Source: Volutella citrinella (lineage: Eukaryota > Ascomycota > Sordariomycetes > Hypocreales > Nectriaceae). Taken from it: a stretch of 64,000 nt of DNA. The DNA lies in NCBI GenBank assembly GCA_034401135.1, contig JAWZSP010000004.1, forward strand, positions 248,001 through 312,000, read 5' to 3'. Made by a program: the position numbers and the translations under genes. Shown piece after piece: positions 45,416 to 56,472 of this stretch. The notes beneath the pieces were generated by a model, which worked only from the letters and a program-made list of their open reading frames with translations, was not told the DNA's origin and searched no databases. Position 1 is the stretch's first letter. Each line of letters starts with the position of its first letter.

Positions 45416-47738
45416 ATGCTGAATCCGAATCCGAATGGAGAGGCGTCCACGGCCGAGTACAAATGGAGCTGCATCAGCTGTCGCCGGCGCAAGGTGCGCT
45501 GTGACCGGCAGTGGCCGTGCTGTCACTGCGTCAAAGCATCGCGAGATTGCGAGTTTCCCACCTCTGGCCGCGTAACTCAGCGTCCGGAGTCTAGACAGGG
45601 TGGTGCAACACGCAAGGCTCGACAAGCAGCACTATTGAACCGGCTCCAGGCTTTGGAGACGGCTGTCGATAACCTCAACTCTGAGCTGGAGAACGAGGCG
45701 CCTGTGGGTGGTGTGCAGAACGAGGGAGCCTTGCTGGGCAAGTCGTCGGACAACCAACACGGTCACAGTACAAGCATCCAGGGTGCCTACACGCCGGGGG
45801 CCTCCTCTACGGGATCTCGTGATGGTTCTGGATGCAGCACCAGCCCCCGTCGCTCACAATTCACAACCATGCACAAGCAATCGACCGTCGCGCTGTCCAA
45901 GTCAAACGGCGGCTTGTATGTTGGAGATGGATTCTGGGCCACCTTGCGACAAGAGGTGCGTAGGAAAGATGGCTGCATCCTTCTGATTCCTTCAGGACCG
46001 AATCTCATGCTTATACCGCAACCGACAGATCAAGATTGTCCGAGAGACATTTACAGAACTCGAGGAGGAAGAGACCGACTTGGAGCCCAGCTACGTGCCC
46101 AACTTCCTCCGCTCTAACCGTGGCGCATACCAGCACGTCGCCAGCTTTGTATTTGGCAATGACCGCCAGAAGAGCATTGAGGGAACACTCGCGGAGCTGA
46201 GGCCTTTGCCTTCCGAGGCCCTCTTCATATGGCAGACGTTCGTCGACAATGTCAGCCCCGTCTTCCACATCCTCCACGTTCCGTCAATTGTGAAGGCGCT
46301 GCAGGACTGCAAATATCGCTTCGAAGCAGCAGGCCCAGACCTGGAGCCGCTCCTGTTTGCAATATCGACGGCTGCCATTAATACTCTTAGTGCTGATGAG
46401 GTAGAGGTGAGTTTCGGTAGGAACAAGGAGCAGTTTCTTGCACAACTGCGCTTCGGTACGGAGCAGGCTCTCGCTCGGGCCGACTTCATCAACTCCACCA
46501 GCATCTTGATTGTGCAAGCGCTTGCATTTTACCTGCTGGTTATACGCCGCGACGAGTCCACCCGGTACGCGTGGACATTTGTGGGACTCGTCATCCGCAT
46601 CGCGGCGTCCATCGGCTTGCACCGCGACGGCTCCCACTTCCCTAACCTCCCACCGTTCGAGGTCGAGAACCGCCGCCGGCTGTGGTGGCACATCTGCTGC
46701 TTCGACGAGCGCCTAGGAGAGAGCCAGGTGTCCGGGTTTGGCATATCCGAGCGCTCCTTTGACACGCTCGCGCCTTCAAACGTAAATGACGAGGATCTCG
46801 ACCCGGCCATGACGACAGCCCCGACGCCGAGAGAGGGGTACACGGACACGACATTCACGCTGATACGCCACGATACCTGGATCTTCATGCAGACTATGAA
46901 GACGCTGCTGTGCAAGATTGACTCCAAGGAGTTGGACCAGGAAGCCGGGACGGGCACAATGCTCCAACTGCTGAGCACGTATCAAGAGAAGATCGCTGCT
47001 CGGCTGTACACGCACCCCGACCAGTCTATTCAAACAGGACTGAACTACATGATAAAGGTCAACATGAATGTCTGGAGCCTGATAATCAAGCACCAAGGCC
47101 GCCCCTTCTCGCAGAACAACCTGCCAGACGCAGACTCATTCGACCTCGCCGTCTGCGTCCTCCAAGACATCTGCACCATGCGGCACTCGCTGGACGCGCA
47201 CAGGGTCGCCTGGTTCTGGCAGGGGTACGTGCAGTGGCATCCGTACGCCATCATCCTGAGCCGGGTCTGCTCGCTGCCGTGGGACGGCGTGGCGGAGGAG
47301 GGCTGGAGGCTCATCACGACGTCGCTCGGGGACGTGTCTGAGGCGGTGCAGGCCGATCCGCTGTGGCAGCCGTTGCGCATCCTGCTCGACAGGGCCTACA
47401 AGTACCGCGAGAAGCAGCTCAGGCAGCAGAACGAGGCGGGCCATGCCAAGGACACAAGCCTGTTGCCTTGGGCGCCGGCAAGTACCTATCCAGCCAGCTC
47501 GTTGATAGGGGACTTGGCGGGGGAACAGAATATTACCTCTGAGGGTTTGTGGCTTGAATCGTCAGTTGCGAGACCTCGAGAGCCAGCAACGGAGCCCGAG
47601 ACGTCACTGCCTACACCACAGGACTCTGATAGGCCTGACGGACAAGGAATGGATATGGATATTGTGGACGATGCGATGCAAGGTCTGGATTGGGGGGACT
47701 GGAACGAATTTCTATGGGCTTGTGCCCCCTCGTACTGA
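45416..47738 (+). CDS. Zn2Cys6 transcription factor with fungal-specific middle homology domain
   Basis: Two exons, 45416-45955 and 46029-47738, give 749 residues. The zinc cluster has cysteines 19, 22, 29, 35, 38 and 45 with the classic spacing (CISCRRRKVRC and CCHC), followed by a basic linker and a leucine-rich coiled coil (LLNRLQALETAVDNL). The middle homology domain contains FVGLVIRIAASIGLHRDG and NRRRLWWHICCFDE. The end is acidic, with WGDWNEFLWA as a possible activation segment. The intron removes an in-frame stop-free stretch that would otherwise run into another frame. These are nuclear regulators of local metabolic or efflux genes. The MFS gene about 460 bp upstream is the obvious candidate target, by position only. 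Confidence 0.93.
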
Positions 47739-47888
47739 TAATGACACCACCATCCCATGCCAGATGGCTGCTGCAGGACTGCATAACTATTTACATCATA
47801 CAGGTGAACAAGAGAAATGTCTACGGTTCTAAGCAACGAGTGGTAAAAAAGAAGGCTATGTATGTATGGCTAAAAGTGACGGTAAGTG

Positions 47889-47898
47889 CAAAAAGAAA
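47889..47898 (-). terminator. pol III terminator T-tract
   Basis: The minus strand reads TTTCTTTTT a few bases after the tRNA 3' end. Confidence 0.7.
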
Positions 47899-47902
47899 CA
47901 TC

Positions 47903-47991
47903 TCCGGTACAGGGAATCGAACCCTGGGCTCCGCGGAACTGATCTCTCAGGTTATGAGAGCGCGAAATGTTAGCCACTACACCATACCGGA
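47903..47991 (-). tRNA. tRNA-Glu(CTC) with an 18-nt intron
   Basis: On the minus strand the acceptor arms TCCGGTA and TACCGGA pair over seven bases. The D-arm is GTGT/ACAT, the anticodon stem TCGCG/CGCGG (one G-U pair) and the T-arm CAGGG TTCGATT CCCTG. The loop reads CT-CTC-A, giving anticodon CTC for Glu codon GAG. An intron of 18 nt follows position 37 and contains GAG, which can pair with the anticodon, as the splicing endonuclease expects. A T-run (TTTCTTTTT on this strand) just downstream serves as pol III terminator. Confidence 0.95.
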
Positions 47992-48092
47992 TAGTGTATC
48001 TGATGGCAAAGTCGACTCTTATTTGTGTATATATACCCTAAATCCTTGCACTACAAAAGGTGGCAACTTTCGAACGACCTTTCGTAGTGCAG

Positions 48093-48393
48093 TGTTAGGA
48101 CCCGAGCTAATGCACAGTCCGACGCACGGCGCAGCCGCACGGAACGGAACATCCCTCAAGGCGGGATCCACCGCCCAGCTAATCACAACCCGCTCACCCC
48201 AGACGAGGATGTGATCACTCGTGAGCAAACAACGCTCACGCGTGAGCACCACGCACCGATAAGTGATCAACAGGAACACGGTCGAAGGACAAAGGATGCG
48301 GGCAAATATAGAATAGTATATAGACCCCTAGAAGAGTGCCCGTCTAGCACGAGCAGCTCTTTAGCTATCAACATAACTTGGTTACCTCAAACA
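48093..48393 (+). mobile_element. probable solo LTR of a retrotransposon
   Basis: About 300 bp bounded by TGTT and AACA. Inside are a nested inverted repeat, a TATA-like AATATAGAATAGTATATAGA near 48305-48324 and a following stretch that could be R-U5. It lies about 100 bp upstream of a tRNA gene, the preferred insertion zone of several yeast LTR elements. I do not see matching target-site duplications, a second LTR or a clear primer-binding site. The following 250 bp could be a remnant of internal sequence. The assignment is moderate. Confidence 0.4.
48212..48269. repeat. nested inverted repeat with 14-bp perfect palindrome
   Basis: TGATCACT at 48212-48219 is inverted as AGTGATCA at 48262-48269. 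Centred between them is the perfect palindrome GCTCACGCGTGAGC at 48234-48247, with a related CGTGAGC copy at 48220-48226. Confidence 0.85.
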
Positions 48394-50055
48394 CCTGTTT
48401 GACTATCACCAGACGCAACCTAAGATCTTGTCGAAGATCGACCGAACCATCGCTCAGAGTATACGCCACGTTGATTCTGCTAATATAAACCCCCAGTACG
48501 TCGTACTAGGTTTACACAGTTAGGAACCTACCCGATCGTCATATAAGCGGTATGAAGATCGAATTCTAGGACGGCGGGGAAATCACCCGTAGTATGCATT
48601 TCTGCGCAAGAAGAAATTCTGCCAAGGTAAGTGGGTATTGGTTACCCTGTCGCAAAGCCATAGGTCTGATGGCATTTCAAGGTACGCAATATACCAGGAG
48701 TCGGTTGAGAAATGCATGTGGTAAACTGGTTCGTTTGTGCTGAAGCTGCTGACGACTTGGGTGTTGTCGTGGGCTCGGCAGACAGTAATGTCGTGACATC
48801 CATTGAACTTGACCCAAGTTGGGCGTCAGGCGAGACGGATGTGCCGAGCTGTGTTTCAGTCGCGTCTGTTGGCCGCTGGTGATCTCCAAAGGGGTTGGGG
48901 GGGAGCAGGGCCAGATGAGACCAATGCAGCAAGTAAAGCGCAGGAACAGGTGTTCGCAGTTTTTGGCCGACTCGTTCTTCTTCCTCACCTTCCCGAGTTG
49001 CAGGCTCCAGCCGGACACCATGTGATATCACCACTTTAACCAGGGCTGCCCGTATCACCCGCTGCTGGCCGGGCTCTGGATGACCGGCGGTGTGGCAAAC
49101 CTGGGCCGGTCGTTGTATTCAAGTAGTGCCTTGATGCCTGATTCAACAACCGCCCTGTCCTCGCCCAGCCCATTTACACCTGGGCGTATCAGATGGGAAA
49201 GTGTAATGATCTGATAGTTGTAGAAAGTCGTGCCGCGAAGTACCAGCGAGCACCCGCTTCCTGCCGAGGCAAAGCAGAGCTAACTGATGGATTCAGGATA
49301 TTTTTTCAACTAGTATAGATGAGGCAGGTGTGTTGCGCTCCAGACAATTTCTTCCGCGATACCATAGGGGCACAGGTGCAACTCTCTAACCTATTTCTTT
49401 CCCTTTTACCAGGGTCAAGCTTCAAAAGCCTATTCAAAGCTGACCACACCATCGCTTAACTCTCGAAGTCAAGCTTCAATAGCCTATTCAAAGCTGACCA
49501 CACCATCGCTTAACTCTCGAATTTACATTGGCCGCATTCAATCCCTGCAATCTATGCATATCGGAAATTGGGTCTTTGGCACAAATGGATCAAACCATGC
49601 CCTGTCCGCTTTTTCGCTGGGGTAAAAAACAGTGTGGCTGCAGGTGCCTGGTACCAAGGGCGAGTGTCGGTTAGCTTGAAGGGTTACTGATGCCGCTCTC
49701 TCATCAAAACTAATGCATGCCAAGGACGGCCTCATTGGCTCCTGCCATCTTCATTCTCGGGTTTGCCCTCACCTTTGGTCGCCCGCCTTATCTCCAATAG
49801 CCTATCCGGCCCTGTAGCCTTGTCATGTGCTGTGGGCTGACAACCATGTGACTTGCCTCATTGAGCCTAGGAAGCCAGAGCTGATTGACGGGGGTTCACT
49901 TCACTGTGCTGAGTCGTTGGAGTGGCTGTTGGTCTCGTCTTGCATAAAGATCAACTCAAACCCGACCTCCAAATGGCAATGGTTAAGTGCTGTGAACTAA
50001 TTTTTTTGCCCTTGAGACTTGCGCGACTACTATAAGACAGACAGAAGCAGGTGAT
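48394..50055. other. gene-free region downstream of the LTR
   Basis: About 1.65 kb. The first 250 bp may be a retroelement remnant. A 54-bp tandem duplication lies at 49414-49521. The frames near 48642-49058 have no protein-like features. Confidence 0.5.
49414..49521. repeat. 54-bp tandem duplication
   Basis: A 54-bp unit beginning GTCAAGCTTCAA occurs twice in direct contact, with a single A/T mismatch, so the duplication is recent. Confidence 0.95.
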
Positions 50056-53000
50056 ATGCGGTCCAGCCTGCCTCTTCAACGGCGGGAGAAGAGCTGGGCA
50101 TCAGGCGGCTGGAGAGTCTATATAGCATTCGTGCTTATTGCCTCCATCCTCTGCATCCCGGCTTCAGGAGAGCCGATTGCGGGTGGAAGAAAACTGAAAA
50201 TTCTGCCGCTGGGAGAGTGAGTCTCATGCCAATTCCTTGTAGAAGCAATGCTAACAATATTATAGTTCCATCACCCGTGGTTCCGGCTACAACGGCAAGA
50301 ATGGCAAGACCCCCAATCCGCCTGATAAATCCGACACCGTTGGTTACCGAAAGTTTCTTTATGAATCTCTCATTGCAAGAGGAAACCAAGTCGAGATGGT
50401 CGGAGCCAAATTCGAAGGAGACTTTGAACAAAACCATCACGAAGGCCACCGAACGTTTACCATTGCAGAAATCACCGAAGAGGCATTCAAAAGCTTTTAT
50501 GAAGGATGCAACATTGTCCTCCTCCACGCTGGTACTAATGATGCGAGAGACGGGTCCTATGTTGGCACATCTATCCGGCTGCTCGAGAACCTTATAGGAA
50601 TGATTCTGCAAGCCCAGCCAGATACGGTTATCCTCGTCGCTACCATTGTTCCTGCGAGAAAGACCTCAATAAATGGGCACGTAAACGACTTCAACGCCAA
50701 GATCCCTGAACTTGTCAAGAGCTTCAACAACAACGTCAGGCTGGTTCCGATCAGCAAAAGTTTCAACGGCGACCTGGACCTGTTGGGGGTCGGGGATGAC
50801 CTGCATCCCAACGGGCTTGGCTATGAAAAGATGGCAAACGAGTGGCACAAGGCCATTGAAGAGGCTGGACAAGCGAACCTGATCAAGAACCCGTTCCCCT
50901 CAAAGACCCCGCCAGAATTCCCTGAGCGGTATACCGAGTGCAGGAATACGCCAGACTTGAAGCAGATAGGCATTATCGCTTTGGGACCTTCCATGTATAG
51001 AACAACCCTTCTCTTCAGTCCTTTCGGTCTCTATCGGACTTGAAAACGTTGACCTTATGGACTTGAGCTAACACTGTTATGCTATAGAGCTTACGACGAT
51101 GGAAATTTTCGAGAGTTGTGGCAATACCACGGCGATATCACCCCCGATAAAGCCTGCCCGCGTGAAAGGCTTCACTTCCCGGATCTCGATGGCGATGGCT
51201 TGAGGGATTACGCCTGTGTGGGCGAGAAAAAGGGCGATGTAACCGCTAGTATCAGAGTTCCAGCCTCAGGTGGCAAGTTCTCGTCGACTTGGGGCAAGCC
51301 TGAGGATGTTGCGACGGGAGCCGATGGCCGTACAGGCTCAGGTGTCAAGTTTGCTGAGTGAGCGTTTCCACCGCTGGGTAATTTGTTCTTGTTCAACTCG
51401 GCTAACGATGGATGGCTGTAGCTTGAACGGCGATGGCAGGGATGATTATGTTTGGCTTGACCCGGATACGCGAGTGCTTTATGGCTGGATCAACAGGGGC
51501 CGGTATGACGGTGGTTGGCTGTGGGAGTCTATTGGCCAGATTGCACCCGACTTGGGCGCATCAATTGCAGGGCTGCAGCTGGCTGACATTGACGGTAAGT
51601 GCACCACTAGTTTCCTGCTTGGGACGACCAACCACTCATCTTGACGGACGTGCTTCATAGGCGACGGAAGGGCCGATTTGCTCCATGTTCCACCTAGTGG
51701 CAGAGTGAGAGCTTGGCTCAACGGAGGGAGCGGCAACATGCCTCAATGGACCCAGATTGGAGATCCATACATCTCAGCCCAAATCATGGACCAGGTCAAA
51801 GACGGCGATAAGGTAATCATGGGTGACTTTACCGGCAATGGCAGAGCGGATTACATGGTCATCAGGAAGGGTGGGAATGGCGTCCAAAGCGGTGCGGTTG
51901 ATGGCTTCGTCAATCGTCTCCAGCAATGGTATCGAACACCTCGCTGGCAGGGCCCAGTGGTAGTAGCCAAGGGCCCAAGTGATGCCTATCAGCACCAGGT
52001 GCAACTCTACGACATGACGGGTGATGGAAAGGTTGACTATCTACTCGTGGATGGTACAGGTAAGGTGAGGGTATGGGAGAATATAGGGGTCGGGGCCAAG
52101 TACCAAAAGGGCCAAGGAACCTTTCTTTGTGACTGTGAGTCTTGTTGCCCTTTTTCCAACCTTGTCCCCAAGTCTTTTGTCTCTCTTTGCTAATGAATAC
52201 CCAGTGGATGGTGATAAAGCGGCTGATTATTTTTGGATTGACCCGGACGGCAAAGGCTGGGGGTTTCTAAACCTTGGAAAGGGTAAAAACAGGTGGGATG
52301 CCTTGGGCCCAATTGCGCTTGCGCCAAATGGCCATAATCGGGACCATATCCGTATGGCAGCCCTAACAAAGTCCAATCGCTCCGATTATCTCGTTGTTGC
52401 TCCAGATACCGGTAAGGTTGCCTGGTATCAGAACATGGGCAAAGACGGAAATTGGGCATGGGTAGGTCGTGGCAATGCTGCCGAGGGCCCCAAGAACCTC
52501 TTTGGCATGAAAATGAAAGGAGAGAACGTGAGGTTTGCCGAGTGAGTCCAACGTCCTTGCCGATTCACTTCATAAAAACTTGGAAATCCTAATCGCAAAC
52601 CAGTATCAACGGAGACGGCCTCGCCGACTACATTTACGTGGGTGAGCAGGGGAAAACCCTCGTATGGAAAAACATGGGTACAATCCCCATCAGCTGGAAT
52701 GGACCTGTTAAGGCTGCCGATGGCCCTGGTGTCTTACCCCAAGAGGTCCACTTTGCCGACGTCAACGGCGATGGAAAAGCAGATTATATCCACGTTGACC
52801 GCATCACCGGCCGAACCCGAGCCTGGTTGTGTTCCGGGTGGAACACCGAAGGAAAGGACTTTTGGTACGGTCCTGTCGTCTTGGCAAACGGTATTAGCCC
52901 AGGGCACCCCGTGAAAATGGCTGATGTAAGTGTTCTGCATTTCGGTTTTTCGTCAACTTGGTGGCATGTAACCACCCCCCGTTCTGACATTGTGGGAACA

Positions 53001-55004
53001 CTTAGATGACAGGCGATGGCCGCGCCGACTTTGTCTTGACCAACCCTGATCAGGGGGCACTGACGCTCTGGCAAAACGAATGCGTGACAGGTGGCTACGC
53101 TGGGGCGCCTGGAGGCGGAACTTGCAAACTCAATGGCCAGGATAATTTGCTTTCACCCGAGAACTGGCGCCCCAGTGGAGCTGCGAGTCTCCTGGATGAT
53201 TTTGTTTACAAGTATGGGGCTGGTAAGAAATCTTTTCCCAATAAACACCAGCGGTGTCGTTGCTAATGCAAAGGTATTTTACTCCTTTAGCGAACTGGCT
53301 CAGCAAAATGGACATCAGATATCGCCTCAACGGCGAACAGGGAAGTGAATTGGACTGTAGTTCCATTGATGCGAGCTGCAACATAGGTTGGGAGTGCGAA
53401 GACTTGGAAACACCAGCATGTAAGCAAAAATCAAGCAAGCGAATCGAGAAAAGAAGAAGGCGGCCCCCTAACAAATCTCTCTCTCAGTTCACCTGGTGGC
53501 CTACATGGCACAACGTATCCAGGCCAACTTCAAGACGGCTAATCGAGTACTCATGCAAGACATCATTAAAGACCTGTTTGACGTGTCTTCAGTTGTCGAG
53601 GACTTCAAGGCTGAGAAGAAGTCGGATGAAATCTTTCCCACTGCTCTTGCATCCCTCGGCGCCGGTAAGTAAAGCTACCAACACTGCTCAGTGGACCAGG
53701 GCACCTAGCCGTTGATGGAAAGCTGACACGCGCTGCCAAATACTCAGCGCTCGGCCTCGCTAGTAGTTTCGTCGGTCTGGGCAATGAAGCCGGAGGTATT
53801 GTACTTGGATTCATTGGCAGCATGATGGAGGTGAGTTTCTCTTCTATTCTGCGTACATACATGGGCCCCTGGATGGAGTTGTTGCTTGAAACTTGGCGTC
53901 TTTGCGTTACTAATACAGGTTGTAGATGGCGGCAGATAAAATGGAACCAGACGATGCTGATCCCGAGGACTATGATGGTATTGAAATCGCGGCGCGGAAC
54001 TACCTTCTCAAGGTCTGGGAAACTGCAAGAAGCGAGCTAGAGACCTTTTTGAAGACTATTCTCGGCAAGGGCAGCGACACTCAGCTGGATAACATCTACA
54101 ACATCCTCGAATCTAGAGGCGCACTGAGGTCGCCAAGTGACATGAAGTCTACCATTGGAAAGATGTAAGCAACTCCACAATGGTTTAAGCTTGTCCGACG
54201 CGAGCTTGCTAACAAAACTTTCACCAGACTCGAGGATGGAGGCTTCCTGCACGAAATCGAGAGCAACGAATGGACGAAGCACGTTAAGATAATTAACGAG
54301 CAAGCGGTAAGTTCAACACTATCACATGCATTGACGACAGCAGTGTATCTTGGACAGGGCGCTAACCTGGGATGATAAAGAGAGTAGCAGTTGTCGGATA
54401 CGTGCTATCATCTCTTCGATATGGCGTGGTTACCACTGTGGGTTTCTTTCGACTGAGTAATCGCCTAGAGCTCTGTTAACCGGGTAACACAGGCAATGGA
54501 TAGCGAGAATTATTGCAAGCGGAACAGTGCCAAATGGATCATGGTAAGACTTGAGACAAACTTGACCTTTATTATTATTGTGAAAAGACGTAAGAATCCT
54601 TTTCTAATTTATAACAGGACAAGTGTTACTACTTTTTTCGACGACCTTTTGGCAGCGACAAGTCCGAAGATGTACCAAAGGCCATTATCGACAAGCTCAA
54701 AGACACATACAAGATTAAAATTGAGAGCTTGATGCAAAATGTTATAGAATGTAACAATCGAAGCCCGGCTGAGGTTCGCCGTTCAGGTAATGCCTTTTCG
54801 AGGCAAACTGAATATCCAATTTGTTACTTTGGTTTGCCTCTTGTTCGGCGACCCGATACGATCACGTCTCCGTTATACGATTTAAAGAACAGAGACGAGC
54901 TTCCGGAATGGCTGCGAGAACAGGTACGAGATATTTGGCAGAGCCCGCAGGAGGACCATTGCAAGGCCAACCCAAATGATGGTATATGTCCTTCGTCAAG
55001 ATAG
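50056..55004 (+). CDS. secreted SGNH hydrolase with FG-GAP/VCBS repeats and a hydrophobic C-terminal domain
   Basis: Sixteen exons (starts 50056, 50266, 51088, 51422, 51661, 52205, 52604, 53006, 53291, 53488, 53748, 53926, 54228, 54381, 54493, 54618; ends 50216, 50994, 51357, 51594, 52134, 52541, 52925, 53222, 53419, 53664, 53830, 54164, 54306, 54437, 54543, 55004) keep phase throughout and give about 1294 residues. Residues 18-40 are a signal peptide or anchor. The esterase domain has GDSIT with Ser55, GTND at 143-146 and DDLH at 231-234, the SGNH catalytic blocks. Residues about 300-890 are calcium-binding-type repeats (DGDG-ADY), probably a beta-propeller. The last 300 residues contain a glycine-rich hydrophobic hairpin near 996-1025 followed by helices with several cysteines. 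An alternative last intron at about 54980 would extend the end to about 55161. Extracellular ester cleavage is likely; the tail is unassigned. Confidence 0.85.
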
Positions 55005-55519
55005 TACAGCAACTAATTCCCATTGGGGAGCACGACTTCTTCACATTTCTGAATAGTGTGTGACAGGCTAGAGACGCAAACCAACATGGCGGTAATCCAG
55101 ATCCTGAATACATTGCAAGAGAGAAGAACGACTGAATTATCATGCACACAACTCCTCCTCTGACCAGTATATAAAGTCCACTGATCCACTAATATCAATC
55201 CCTTGATAGCCTTATAAAGGAGCTCCGGACTAAAGCCCACATGTTGCGGGCACGAGGCTACGCAGGCAGGCACGAGGCTGCGTCACGTGACGGCGACGCC
55301 TGTAGCCGCGCCTCTCGCCCGCCTCACAACGCAGCTCTTTAGACTTCTTGCACCAACCTTCTGCTTCACAAGCTTTGCCCTCAAAAGCTAGCACAAGGTT
55401 GGAACGAGTCCCTCTCACTCAATACACTCATTTGATTACTCAATCTTTGCTTCCCGCACTCTCTTTTTCTACGTGGCACAACACCTAGTTCCACCACACC
55501 ACATCCATCATTCTACTAT
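55005..55519. other. intergenic, start of accessory region
   Basis: About 500 bp. Possible extra terminal exon of the SGNH gene up to about 55161. A direct repeat of GGCACGAGGCT(A/G)CG lies near 55250-55282. Nothing else is recognised. Confidence 0.45.
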
Positions 55520-55690
55520 CTACTTATTAAATTTTTAAAAACCTAGGAAGATATTTATATAATCAAGATACTTAATATAAAAGGTTCTATAATATATAGA
55601 TCTAGACCTTTAATAGCTATACCTTAATACCTCCTAAGGGCTTAATAAAAATATAGAAGTACAGCTATACCCTTCTTAGTTATACAGCCT
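55520..55690. repeat. AT-rich, TA-rich block (RIP-like relic)
   Basis: About 170 bp dominated by TA, TTA and TAA words, abruptly different from the GC-rich flanks. It holds no open frame. Such patches are the usual result of repeat-induced C-to-T mutation in duplicated DNA. Confidence 0.6.
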
Positions 55691-56027
55691 CTGTGGTCGT
55701 CCTAAGTCTAGGTAGCCGCGAGGCGGGCCATAGGTGTCGAGGATATCGGTATCGTCTTGACCCCGACTACCACGGCTGTTAGCGTCGCTGTGCCCACGGA
55801 GGTTGTTGCCGTGGTTGATGTCTCTGTTAAGCCAGGGGCTGCAGTTGAGACTGACGCCGCAGCTTCCACGGAGGTTGCTATTCCCGTTGCGATGGCGGCA
55901 GTTGTTGCGAGGATGGAGAGTCTTATTTTGACTAGCGGAGGATTTTTTTGGGGGTGTGATGAGTGTAGAATGTGTTGTTGAATGTTGTTCTCTGCCGCCC
56001 TGTTGGATTGAGTTGAGGAGTCCATCT
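55691..56027. other. low-complexity region with a minus-strand frame
   Basis: A minus-strand frame (56025-55708) contains a Ala/Thr-rich stretch that looks like a signal peptide (RLSILATTAAIATGIATS), but it has no sensible start or support. I leave it unannotated as a gene. Confidence 0.35.
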
Positions 56028-56472
56028 TTATACATGCTCATGATGCTCCTGGCCCCATGTTGGATTACCAAGAGCCAGCGGCATGGTGAACTTGATGCGT
56101 CGCAGGTCGGGCGGCGCGGCGTCGAAGAGACAGTACATGGTGTCGGGAGCGAGGGCCTTGTGGACAAGGATGTTCTGCTCCGGGGGCGTATTTGCCGGCA
56201 AGACAATCTCGGGATCCAACGGCTGTGGCAATCTCCTTCAGTTCCGCCTCGGTAAGTCGAAGCTCGTCCGGCGAGAAGACCATGAGGGCAAGCCAGGTGG
56301 TTCGGCTTCGCTTTGTCCCGCTGTCATCGCCCTCGGGGATATGAGACGGGCTCCGGTTCCATGGCAGATGGGGATTCTTGAGAACAATGTGAGGTAAGAT
56401 GGTGTGCTCGGCCTGGGTTCCAGGTGCGGGAAACACCGAGTCCACGGCATCTGACCAGCCGACGATATCCTC
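56028..56472 (-). pseudogene. broken gene fragment, uncharacterised LPHIVL/PW family
   Basis: From a good acceptor at 56473 the minus strand reads EDIVGWSDAVDSVFPAPGT, then LPHIVLKNPHLPWNRSP and TWLALMVFSPDEL. After ELKEI the frame changes by one base (near 56235) and continues as LDPEIVLPANTPPEQN, DTMYCLFDAAPPDLRRI and FTMPLAL to a stop at 56028. Upstream of the acceptor no matching exon is found, and the C-terminal half seems missing, so the gene is both truncated and frameshifted. The pattern PPG-LPHIVL-PW-WLALL reminds me of uncharacterised bacterial and fungal proteins, which I cannot name. It lies next to two other broken genes. Confidence 0.55.

Noticed and set aside
55676..56206. 176-codon minus-strand frame
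   Set aside because: Overlaps the frameshifted fragment and AT-rich block; composition is random and no start context or homologous pattern is visible.
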